Origin: Rhodospirillales bacterium
Lineage (GTDB): Bacteria; Pseudomonadota; Alphaproteobacteria; Rhodospirillales; JAOUPW01
Reading direction: 5' to 3'
NCBI GenBank assembly: GCA_029879665.1
Contig: JAOUPW010000078.1
Location: 1 to 7,505, forward strand
DNA: 7,505 bases
Position 1 is the stretch's first letter, and each line of letters opens with the position of its first letter. Below are positions 1 to 6,409 of this stretch, piece by piece. The position numbers and the translations under genes were made by a program. Under the pieces are notes generated by a model. The model saw only the letters and a list, made by a program, of their open reading frames with translations, was not told the origin of the DNA and ran no database searches.

Positions 1-1
1 T

Positions 2-1258
2 CTACCGCTTCAGGTCCCGAGCGGTGATGGTCATTTCATCGATGGTTCTGAAGACGGTCGAAGAGCTGTTATAGGCCGTCTGAGTCATAATCATCTTGGT
101 AAATTCTTCCGCCATATCCACGTTGGCGACTTCCCGTGAGAAAGGTGCGATCGAGCCGTAGGAACCCTCGCCGGCGGCTTTGAGCGTCGCGCTGCCGGAC
201 TCGGAGGATTCAAAAAACACATTTCCATTTTTTGTGCTGAGGCCATTGGCGTTGGTAAAAACCGCTAACGGCAGCTTGTAGATGTTTTGGATCATGGAAT
301 TTTCAAAATTCGCTATGATCCGGCCATCGGAGGCAAACGAGATGTTCTTCATGTTGCCGGTGCCAAGCCCGTTTTGGTTATAATTCAATGGTGTGAAATT
401 GCCGGAAAACTGGGTCAACAACGAGATGTCAATGGATACACTGGAAGTGTTCCCGTCGGCCCAGGTGACGCTAACCGTGTAGGATGTCGGTGTGTTAATA
501 TAACCGTCGGATCCGAACGTAAGAGTCTGGGCGGGAGAAGTGACGGTGTCGCCCACATTGTCCGTCGTGACCGAAATCGTCCATTCATTGAGATTTGAAT
601 CTTTCGTGAAATTCAAAATCGGGGACTTCAGTTCTCCGGTGTTGTCATACATTTTAACGTTGTAAACCCGCACTGTTCCGGTTGCGTCATTGGCGGGAAG
701 ATTGAGGGAAAGGTCGGCGTTTGTGGTCTCCTGTCCGGAGTCGGAAAAGGCGAACGGGTCGACCCGGATCGATGTCAGGGTGCCGGTATTTGAAAAATTA
801 CCCTGATTGTCGGGTTCCCAACCCTGCACGTAATATCCGTTCTTATCCACCAGGTAACCTTCATAGGCGGTTATGGTTTCGCCGCCGAGTCCGGTGGTCG
901 TAAATTCATCGCCCAGCCCCATTAAAAATGACCCGTCCCGCGTATACAGGGTATCACCGGAACCATCGACTGCGGTATTGAGAACGAAAAACCCCTGACC
1001 GTTGACAGAAATATCCATATCCCGTTGGCTGGGCAGGATGACGCCTTGCGTGGTGATGTTCTGAACATCAAGCGGCTTGGCCCCGCCAAGGTCCGATTGA
1101 TTGAACAACGAATCGCTGAGTACAGTGGAAAAACGCACGTCGGTGCTTTTGTATCCGCCCGTATTCACGTTGGCGATGTTGCCGCCAATCACGTCCATCG
1201 AATGGCTCTGACTCATCATCGCCAGAACCGGTGTGCTGAAGGCCGAATAGATGCTCAT
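2..1258 (-). CDS. flgE: Flagellar hook protein, FlgE family
   Basis: This is a secreted structural protein that would polymerise into the hook joining the basal-body rod to the filament. The 418-residue product has the family layout. The N-terminal rod/hook helix carries INNIAN-like GGNIANVNTGGYK (about residues 25-37). NGQGFFVL follows at 86-93 and LYTRDGSF at 104-111, then a variable beta-rich middle (about 160-330). The C-terminal helix contains EVANVDMAEEFTKMI and later TAYNSSSTVFRTIDEM (about 376-410). Length is close to the roughly 400-residue enteric FlgE and far above FlgF or FlgG (about 250-260), which favours FlgE. An in-frame ATG exists up to base 1429, but I chose 1258. The protein then begins MSIYSAF as this family does, AGGAG lies 9 nt upstream, and the sigma-54 promoter start point falls downstream of the longer start. 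There is no signal peptide, as expected for the flagellar export route. A hook paralogue is possible. Confidence 0.88.
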   Translation of the reverse strand: MSIYSAFSTPVLAMMSQSHSMDVIGGNIANVNTGGYKSTDVRFSTVLSDSLFNQSDLGGAKPLDVQNITTQGVILPSQRDMDISVNGQGFFVLNTAVDGSGDTLYTRDGSFLMGLGDEFTTTGLGGETITAYEGYLVDKNGYYVQGWEPDNQGNFSNTGTLTSIRVDPFAFSDSGQETTNADLSLNLPANDATGTVRVYNVKMYDNTGELKSPILNFTKDSNLNEWTISVTTDNVGDTVTSPAQTLTFGSDGYINTPTSYTVSVTWADGNTSSVSIDISLLTQFSGNFTPLNYNQNGLGTGNMKNISFASDGRIIANFENSMIQNIYKLPLAVFTNANGLSTKNGNVFFESSESGSATLKAAGEGSYGSIAPFSREVANVDMAEEFTKMIMTQTAYNSSSTVFRTIDEMTITARDLKR

Positions 1259-1267
1259 AAACGCGCG

Positions 1268-1272
1268 CTCCT
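1268..1272 (-). promoter_or_regulatory. Ribosome-binding site that fixes the flgE start
   Basis: On the minus strand AGGAG sits 9 nt before the ATG at 1258. It is the reason, together with protein homology, for rejecting the in-frame extension to base 1429, whose 57 extra residues (Cys/Arg-rich, no flagellar motif) do not resemble a hook N-terminus. Confidence 0.75.
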
Positions 1273-1317
1273 GACTCCGCCCCTGCTGGACGGTTAGTAA
1301 AAATCCGCAACAAACCA

Positions 1318-1333
1318 AGCAAGAAGAATGCCA
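1318..1333 (-). promoter_or_regulatory. Sigma-54 (-24/-12) promoter of flgE
   Basis: The minus strand reads TGGCAT, four bases, TTCTTGCT around the invariant GG and GC, which are exactly 10 nt apart. The consensus is TGGCAC-N5-TTGC, so only one -24 hexamer position deviates. The predicted start is near base 1307, giving a leader of about 48 nt before the flgE ATG and including its AGGAG. Sigma-54 control with an enhancer-binding activator (FlbD in Caulobacter) is established for alphaproteobacterial hook genes. The activator itself is not in this window. Confidence 0.72.
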
Positions 1334-1486
1334 AGGCCGGACATGAGGCAACCTATTGTTTAGCAACGATTTTTTATTTTCGAAAGGCCGCAAGCCCGGG
1401 CATTTTTTCCCCCGCCAACGCGGATGCAAGCAATATTTGCCGGGTGGGGCGGTGCTTATTGAGGAAAGGGCTGGGCAGGGCGTGAT

Positions 1487-2575
1487 CTATTCGGCGGGGA
1501 AAACAAAGACCTGATTTCTGTCCACTGTCATGGAAACAGAGGATCCGGCATCAGGCAGGAATGCTCCGGATATGCGTGCATGTAGGATTACCGGAGAATT
1601 ACCCTGTCCGTCGGCGCAGCATATGAGGCGCAAATGACTGGACCTGCCGAGCAAGCGGGCAGAGTCCACGGTCACGTCTTTGGCGCCCGCCGGAATTTCC
1701 GCCCCAAATTCCGCGGGTGGCGCAAGATGGAGTCCTTCGGGCCGAATAAGAATGACGGCCCCGGCGCCTTCAGCAATTCCCGGGGCGTCAAAGTTGCCCA
1801 GCGAGGTTGAAACCAGTCCATTCCGGACGCTGCCGCTAATCCGGTTAACCGGACCGAACAGGGCCGCGACATAGGCATTGACCGGGTGGAAATATGTTTC
1901 CAGCGGCGTTCCCGACTGAATGATGCGGCCTTCGTCCATGATCAGGATCCGATCCGCCATGTACATGGCTTCTTCGGGATCGTGGGTGACCATCAGGGTT
2001 GCGACCCCGGCCTCTTTCAGAACCCCCAGGGTTTCTTCTCGGATCTGGGCGCGGCGAGAAACGTCGAGGCCGGAAAAGGGTTCGTCGAGCAAAAGAATCC
2101 TGGGCTCCGGCGCCAATGCACGAAGCAAGGCCACCCGCTGTTGCTGTCCACCGGAAAGGGTATGGGGGTAAGTATCCGCCAATCCGGCCAGGCCCATCTG
2201 TTTAAGGGAGCGGGTTATCCAAAGCCGGCGTTCCGGCGTCAGGTTCTTTAGGCCAAAAATAATATTTTCAAAAATCGTCAAATGGGGAAACAGGGCGTAA
2301 TCCTGGAACATCAGTCCGACGTCACGTTGTTCCGGAGGAATACTGCGATTGGTTTCGCCATCCGCGACCAGCTCATCGCCTACTGAGATCCAACCTTTTT
2401 GCAACCGCTCAAGCCCCGCGGCCAGCCTGAGCAGTGTGGTTTTTCCGCATCCCGAAGGTCCCAGCAGGCAAACCAGTTCACCGGCGCCGACATTGAAGGA
2501 AACGCCGTGTGCGACTTTGTTTCCGTTATAGGAATGGGAGACGCCTTCAAACCCAAGGCCATGATGAGAAATCAT
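1487..2575 (-). CDS. fbpC: Ferric-iron ABC transporter ATP-binding protein
   Basis: This is the cytoplasmic ATPase that powers import of periplasmic Fe3+ through the FbpB-type permease. The 362 residues carry Walker A GPSGCGKT (39-46), Q-loop Gln91 in FQDYALFPH, the ABC signature LSGGQQQR (140-147), Walker B ILLLDEP (160-166) and the switch His198 in VTHDPEEA. A C-terminal regulatory/TOBE-like region covers about 245-362. This is the length and layout of the Fbp/Pot/Cys importer ATPases. The ATG at 2575 overlaps the fbpB stop by 4 nt (ATGA), indicating translational coupling, and GGAGG lies 7 nt upstream inside the end of fbpB. It is the last gene of the operon, and no clear intrinsic terminator was seen between it and flgE. 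Specificity for iron is inferred from the neighbouring binding protein and permease. On its own the ATPase could belong to a spermidine or sulfate system. Confidence 0.88.
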   Translation of the reverse strand: MISHHGLGFEGVSHSYNGNKVAHGVSFNVGAGELVCLLGPSGCGKTTLLRLAAGLERLQKGWISVGDELVADGETNRSIPPEQRDVGLMFQDYALFPHLTIFENIIFGLKNLTPERRLWITRSLKQMGLAGLADTYPHTLSGGQQQRVALLRALAPEPRILLLDEPFSGLDVSRRAQIREETLGVLKEAGVATLMVTHDPEEAMYMADRILIMDEGRIIQSGTPLETYFHPVNAYVAALFGPVNRISGSVRNGLVSTSLGNFDAPGIAEGAGAVILIRPEGLHLAPPAEFGAEIPAGAKDVTVDSARLLGRSSHLRLICCADGQGNSPVILHARISGAFLPDAGSSVSMTVDRNQVFVFPAE

Positions 2576-4299
2576 GGTTTAGCCTCCGCAATAAAATAAT
2601 ACCCCGGGCGTGACCGCGTGATCGTAAGACTTAGAATAATAACGGGAAGAATTCCGGCGGCAACGATGGTCAGGGCGGCAAGGGATGCTTCGGCCAGCAG
2701 TTCGTCGGAAGCATATTCATGGACGAAAGTTGCAAGGGTGTGAAAGTTGAAGGGCCTCAGGATTACCGTCATCGGCAATTCCTTCATACAATCGACAAAA
2801 ACCAGGATTCCCGCGGTCAGGATGCTGCCCCGCATGATCGGTAAATGAATCCGCTTAAATACGCTGAAAGGTCCATGCCCAAGAGTGCGGGCGGCACCAT
2901 CCATATTCGGGGTGATTTTGGCCAGGCTTGCTTCGACGGTTCCCAACGACAACGCCAGAAAACGGACGACATACGCGATAACCAGGGCGACGATGGTTCC
3001 GCTGAGAAGTAGCCCGGTCGAAATACCGAATGTTTCCGTCATCACCCCGTCAACCAGATTGTCCAGCCAAGCCGTCGGGATCATGACGCCAATGGCCAGA
3101 ACCGCACCCGGCACCGCATAGCCCAGACTTGCCACCCGGGTCAGTGCCTTCATGACCGGAGTGCCCGAAAGACGAAGGCCATAGGCCATGAAAGCTCCTA
3201 TCGTGACCGCGACCACGGCCGCCAAAACAGAAAGAGTCAAACTGTTCAGGGTGTAGATCGCATACTCCGCATCCAGGGTCAGTTGATAATGGATTAATGC
3301 GTATTTCACCAGGACCGCTCCCGGAAGGACAAAGCCGAGCAGGACAGGAAGGGCGCAGGCCATGCTTGCCATGACCCCCCGTCCTCTGCTGAGACGGTGG
3401 CCGGGAAGGGCTTTGTAGGTTCCGGTGGTATGGTGAAACCGTTGCCCCCGGCGGGCATGACGTTCAAGAATAATCAAAACCAAAACAAACATCAGCAATA
3501 CGGATGCGAGTCCCGCCGCTCCCGACGGGCTGTTCATATTCAGCCAAACATCGAAAATACCGGCGGTAAACGTGCTGACGGCGAAATAGTCCACGGTCCC
3601 GAAATCGTTCAGCGTTTCCATCAGAACCAGAGTGACACCGATGACGATGGCCGGCCGGGCCAGGGGCAGGGCAACCTGAAAAAAATTCCGCCACGGGCCC
3701 CGGCCCAGGGTGCGGCCGGCTTCCAGTGCGCACACCGATTGTTCGAGAAACGCAACCCGGGACAAAAGGTACACGTAGGGATAGAGCACCAAAGTCATCA
3801 TCGCAACGGCGCCGCTCAGGGAACGAATTTCCGGGAACCAGTAATCGGCACCGGATGACCATCCGAACCAGGACCGTAGAATGCTTTGTACGGGGCCGGA
3901 ATATTCCAGAGTGTCGGTATAGATGTAGGCGATCACATAGGCAGGAACCGCCATCGGCAGCAGCAAGGCCCATTCAAAAATCCGCCGACCGGGAAAACGG
4001 CACATGGTCACCAGCCAGGCGGTTCCCGTTCCGATCACCAGAGTACCGGCGCCGACCCCCAACATCAGGCCCAGGGTTGTTACGGTGTAATTAAACAGGA
4101 CCGTGGATATCAGGTGTCGCCAGATGTCGCCAACCGCGGCATTGGGAATCACGGCCATGGCGATGACCGTAACAATCGGCACCGAAGCCAGAACCGCGAT
4201 GACGATGGTTCCCAGATTCCAAATGTCGAACCTAAGGCGCAGCTTTTTTCCAGGCTTTAATGATAGCCCCATAACGGGACTGGCAGGCCGTGTCACCAT
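2572..4299 (-). CDS. fbpB: Ferric-iron ABC transporter permease (fused two-domain)
   Basis: This inner-membrane protein forms the Fe3+ channel. Its 575 residues contain two homologous permease halves in one chain, as in the FbpB/FutB/SfuB family, so it needs no second permease partner. Hydrophobic segments include about 30-52, 74-99, 110-126, 164-182, 215-230 and 262-278 in the first half, and 310-332, 352-374, 392-410, 428-450, 490-507 and 540-560 in the second. Each half has the cytoplasmic EAA loop that docks on the ATPase: EAGRTLGRGPWRNFFQVALP (193-212) and DGAARTLGHGPFSVFKRIHLP (467-487). The second half ends with KELPMTVILRPFNFHTLATFVHEYASDE (split here as KELPMTVILRPF, then NFHTLATFVHEY), typical of iron-type members. 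The ATG at 4299 lies 38 nt after the fbpA stop with only a weak AAGAG-like ribosome site. The gene overlaps fbpC by 4 nt. Confidence 0.9.
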   Translation of the reverse strand: MVTRPASPVMGLSLKPGKKLRLRFDIWNLGTIVIAVLASVPIVTVIAMAVIPNAAVGDIWRHLISTVLFNYTVTTLGLMLGVGAGTLVIGTGTAWLVTMCRFPGRRIFEWALLLPMAVPAYVIAYIYTDTLEYSGPVQSILRSWFGWSSGADYWFPEIRSLSGAVAMMTLVLYPYVYLLSRVAFLEQSVCALEAGRTLGRGPWRNFFQVALPLARPAIVIGVTLVLMETLNDFGTVDYFAVSTFTAGIFDVWLNMNSPSGAAGLASVLLMFVLVLIILERHARRGQRFHHTTGTYKALPGHRLSRGRGVMASMACALPVLLGFVLPGAVLVKYALIHYQLTLDAEYAIYTLNSLTLSVLAAVVAVTIGAFMAYGLRLSGTPVMKALTRVASLGYAVPGAVLAIGVMIPTAWLDNLVDGVMTETFGISTGLLLSGTIVALVIAYVVRFLALSLGTVEASLAKITPNMDGAARTLGHGPFSVFKRIHLPIMRGSILTAGILVFVDCMKELPMTVILRPFNFHTLATFVHEYASDELLAEASLAALTIVAAGILPVIILSLTITRSRPGYYFIAEAKP

Positions 4300-4337
4300 T
4301 CAACTCTTTAAGACCCCCTTGTTCTTCGGTTTTTCCG

Positions 4338-5426
4338 TCAATGGTCGAACTCGACCCGGTCCATGATTTTGGCGGCCAGGGATCTTTGCGCGGCGATCTG
4401 GTTAAGGTTGTGGTCATCGGCTCTGAACGAACCCCAGGAAGCGACCAATGTATGCCAGCGGACGCCGGGCTTCACTGGATATTCAAAATTCTGTTCCGCA
4501 TAAATCGCCTGAGCCTCTTTACCACTCAAAAATTCAAGCAAACGTATCGCATTTTCCCGGTTTTTGGAACTTGTGGTGACCGCCCCCCCGCTGGCATTGA
4601 CATGGGTGCCGCGATCCTGCGAGCCGCCGGTTGCGTTCGTTTTCTGGTTGGGAAAGATAATCCTGACGCTTGCCGCCCATTTCTTCTGTTCTGGTTTTTT
4701 ATCGTTGGTTGCCATATTCCCCATGTAGTAGGTGTTGCCGAGGGCGACGTCGCACTCTCCCTGCCAGATTGCCTTGACCTGGGACCGGTCGTTGCCTTGG
4801 GGACGTCGCGCCAAATTAGCCTTGACCCCCCGAGCCCAGTCTGCCGCCGCAGCTTCTCCCTTAGCGGTGATGATGGATGCCAGCAAGGTAATGTTATAGG
4901 GATGCTTCCCGGACCGGCTGCAGATCCGTCCCTTGAATCGGGGCAGGGCAAGATCCTCGTAAGATGTGATTTCGCCTTCCTTGACCCTGGTCTTGTGGGC
5001 GTAGATGACCCGGGCGCGGGTTGTCAGCCCGAACCACAATCCGTCAGGATGACGGTATTGGGGGGGGATGTTGGCTTCGAGAACCGCAGAGCGAACCTTC
5101 TGTAGCAGGCCGGCGTTTGCCAGATCGCTCAGCCGCCCGACATCGGAAGACAAGACCGCATCGGCGGGGCTGTTGCTCCCTTCGGCCTTGAGGCGTTCAA
5201 GAATTCCATTCTTGGCATAGACCGCATTGACCTTAATGCCGGTTTGCCTGGTGAAGCTGCTGAGCAAAGGTTTCATCAGGAACGCCTGACGATAGGAATA
5301 AAGGTTTACTTCCCCGGGATTTTGCTGGGCATGAACAGGGGAGAGCAAGGCCATGAGGACAAAAGCAAAAGCGGCCAGGGAAGAAATCACCCGGCGACCG
5401 ATCAAAGGGGATAAAGTGAGGAACAT
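4338..5426 (-). CDS. fbpA: Periplasmic ferric-iron-binding protein, FbpA/FutA type
   Basis: This protein would capture Fe3+ in the periplasm and deliver it to the FbpB/FbpC importer. The 362-residue precursor has a Sec signal peptide: basic RR at 11-12, a hydrophobic core at about 14-29, and a likely cut after VHA (33). The mature start EVNLYSYR (39-46) matches the FutA-like opening, and NTYYMGN (231-237) carries the paired tyrosines (233, 234) that bind ferric iron in this family. RSGKHPYN (171-178) supplies another candidate ligand tyrosine (177). Cys169 and Cys225 are positioned as a possible disulfide. It is the first gene of fbpABC, with AGGAG 9 nt before the ATG. A Fur-box match upstream predicts repression by iron. 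Binding of Fe3+ itself rather than a ferric chelate is inferred from the family; ligand identity is not proven by sequence. Confidence 0.88.
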   Translation of the reverse strand: MFLTLSPLIGRRVISSLAAFAFVLMALLSPVHAQQNPGEVNLYSYRQAFLMKPLLSSFTRQTGIKVNAVYAKNGILERLKAEGSNSPADAVLSSDVGRLSDLANAGLLQKVRSAVLEANIPPQYRHPDGLWFGLTTRARVIYAHKTRVKEGEITSYEDLALPRFKGRICSRSGKHPYNITLLASIITAKGEAAAADWARGVKANLARRPQGNDRSQVKAIWQGECDVALGNTYYMGNMATNDKKPEQKKWAASVRIIFPNQKTNATGGSQDRGTHVNASGGAVTTSSKNRENAIRLLEFLSGKEAQAIYAEQNFEYPVKPGVRWHTLVASWGSFRADDHNLNQIAAQRSLAAKIMDRVEFDH

Positions 5427-5442
5427 AGGCGGTTTCTCCTAA

Positions 5443-5470
5443 GTTATATGAGATTGATAATAATTCTCAA
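5443..5470 (-). promoter_or_regulatory. Possible fbpA sigma-70 promoter
   Basis: On the minus strand TTGAGA (5465-5470) is followed after 16 nt by TATAAC (5443-5448). The hexamers fit, and the Fur-box match fills the spacer. The predicted start, however, would fall at about 5436, inside or just after the AGGAG of fbpA, leaving too short a leader. Either the real start is slightly different or another promoter further upstream is used. Confidence 0.4.
5450..5468. promoter_or_regulatory. Fur box upstream of fbpA
   Basis: The 19 bases agree with the classical Fur consensus GATAATGATAATCATTATC at 15 of 19 positions. Inside them, TGATAATAATTCTCA (5455-5469) fits the 7-1-7 inverted repeat with one mismatch. 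It lies 24 nt before the fbpA start codon and over promoter-like hexamers, the expected place for an iron-dependent repressor of an iron importer. Some alphaproteobacteria use RirA or Irr instead of Fur. The outer TGAGA/TCTCA symmetry means that alternative cannot be excluded. Confidence 0.75.
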
Positions 5471-5560
5471 TTGACCTTGCAGCGCAACATACTCCGCATG
5501 ACAGGAGAAAGCAATGACTAACCACAAAAAAAATGCATGATTTTAATTGCTTGAAATATA

Positions 5561-5598
5561 AAAGAAAAAAGCCAGGGGCTCCAGGTTTATCCTGGGCC
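5561..5598 (-). terminator. Possible minus-strand intrinsic terminator
   Basis: Read on the minus strand, GCCCAGG (bases 5597-5591) can pair with CCTGGC (5576-5571), leaving one bulged C, and is followed at once by TTTTTTCTTTT. A competing 5-bp stem, CCAGG/CCTGG (5591-5595 with 5581-5585), is nested inside. No minus-strand gene is known upstream of it, so it may end a small RNA or insulate the iron operon from antisense transcription coming from the fliX side. Confidence 0.4.
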
Positions 5599-5799
5599 GA
5601 GTGGGGTCACTCTCCGAGATCCTAGGGGAAGGAATGTTCTAGTAATCGGGTCTGGCTTTGGGCAGTATTCAGCCCATGCCGGTGCTGGACTCGCATTGCC
5701 ATTGATGCCGAATGACGCTCGGGAAATTCAATCTTTTTTCGTTTTTTTATGCGAAGGTTTTTGACGGCTTAATCTGGCTGGAAATTTGATCATATTGCC

Positions 5800-6231
5800 A
5801 TGAAAATAACTGACGTCGGTTCCTCGAAAAAAACCACCCAGTCAAAGGGTAAACGGGTGGAATCGGGACGTGCCGGGGAATTCGCCCGGCAGCTCAAGGA
5901 ATCCGCTGAATCGTCGAATTCCGCGCCTTCCGCGGAACTTGGGGCGATCGGCGGAGTGGACTCGGTCCTTACCATTCAGGAATCCACTAGCGCCACCGGG
6001 GGGAAATCCCGCAGCATGGCAAGTCGTTACGGAGAGGACCTTCTCGGCCGGCTTGACGAGCTTCGGCATGGAATTCTGGACGGAACTTTTTCGAAAGAGA
6101 AGCTTGCCGATCTGGCAAAAACCATGAGGGCCCGGCGCCAGGAGTCGGATGATCCAAAACTCAATGAAATTATAAATGAGATCGAGCTCCGCGCCCAAGT
6201 CGAGATCGCAAAACTGACCCGCGAATCCTAA
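5800..6231 (+). CDS. fliX: Flagellar assembly regulator FliX
   Basis: This small cytoplasmic regulator is known in Caulobacter to link assembly of the early basal body to activity of FlbD, the enhancer-binding activator of sigma-54 flagellar promoters. The product is 143 residues, close to the usual length near 140. The first 50 residues are polar and low-complexity, apart from a short conserved patch around Phe28. Then comes GVDSVLTIQE (52-61) and the conserved helical C-terminus: RYGEDLLGRLDELRHGILDG (76-95), LADLAKTMRARRQ (102-114) and DPKLNEIINEIELRAQVEIAKL (split as DPKLNEIINEIEL and RAQVEIAKL, 118-139), which is typical of FliX. There is no signal peptide or membrane segment. The ATG at 5800 has no good ribosome-binding site; a GGA at 5780-5782 is too far, so translation may be weak or regulated. 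dksA follows 178 nt downstream with its own promoter. Confidence 0.87.
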   Translation: MKITDVGSSKKTTQSKGKRVESGRAGEFARQLKESAESSNSAPSAELGAIGGVDSVLTIQESTSATGGKSRSMASRYGEDLLGRLDELRHGILDGTFSKEKLADLAKTMRARRQESDDPKLNEIINEIELRAQVEIAKLTRES

Positions 6232-6340
6232 ACAACTCTCATCAGCCATCATTATACCGATTGCCGATTTGTCAGGCCGTGGAATTTATATTTCTTTATT
6301 TTCAATTAGTTATATGCATTTTTCATATTAAAAAATGATC

Positions 6341-6369
6341 TTGCAGCATTACCTCTCCGCTCTTATAGT
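6341..6369 (+). promoter_or_regulatory. Sigma-70 promoter of dksA with GC-rich discriminator
   Basis: TTGCAG (6341-6346) and TATAGT (6364-6369) are separated by 17 nt. The preceding 60 bases (about 6285-6340) are very AT-rich and could act as an UP element. Directly after the -10 comes CCGCGCG (6370-6376), a GC-rich discriminator of the kind found at stringently controlled promoters. The start is predicted near 6376, giving a leader of about 34 nt. Confidence 0.6.
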
Positions 6370-6409
6370 CCGCGCGAATTAGTCCATCAAAAAGGGGACT
6401 TCGGAGACT

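Larger units (their letters stand above)
5427..5799. other. 373-bp divergent intergenic region, fbpA to fliX
   Basis: No convincing protein gene of normal size was seen on either strand. From left to right it holds the fbpA ribosome site (5436-5440), promoter-like hexamers and a Fur box (5443-5470). Next come an 8-codon plus-strand frame behind AGGAG (5503-5540) and an A-rich tract (5541-5570). A cluster of short hairpins follows: 5577-5598, 5599-5612 (5-bp stem, 4-nt loop) and 5654-5680 (stem with a small internal loop). Two T runs on the plus strand (5734-5739, 5742-5748) and the short fliX leader complete it. No clear sigma-70, sigma-54 or CtrA promoter for fliX could be assigned. The nearest -24/-12-like string around 5687-5699 has the wrong spacing. 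Confidence 0.7.

Noticed and set aside
1386..1410. Plus-strand terminator (GC-rich palindrome followed by six T)
   Set aside because: The palindrome GCCCGGGC leaves no loop, and no plus-strand gene precedes it.
1259..1429. 57-residue in-frame N-terminal extension of the hook protein
   Set aside because: It is Cys/Arg-rich with no flagellar similarity, the family start MSIYSAF has AGGAG at 9 nt, and the sigma-54 promoter lies inside the extension.
1886..2251. Plus-strand open frame opposite fbpC
   Set aside because: It is antisense to the Walker B, signature and Q-loop coding region of the ATPase and shows no family motif of its own.
3397..3858. Plus-strand open frame opposite fbpB
   Set aside because: Low-complexity Gly/Gln/His-rich translation with no domain; antisense to a clear permease.
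4290..5105. 271-codon plus-strand open frame opposite fbpA
   Set aside because: It is a shadow of fbpA in codon-biased DNA. It has no recognisable domain, and the minus-strand product is a full, well-matched binding protein.
5687..5699. Sigma-54-like promoter for fliX (TGGAC...TTGC)
   Set aside because: The GG and GC are 9 nt apart rather than 10, and the -24 hexamer is poor.
5777..5792. Second sigma-54-like string (TGGCTG...TTGAT) before fliX
   Set aside because: The -12 GC is replaced by GA, and the start would fall beyond the fliX ATG.
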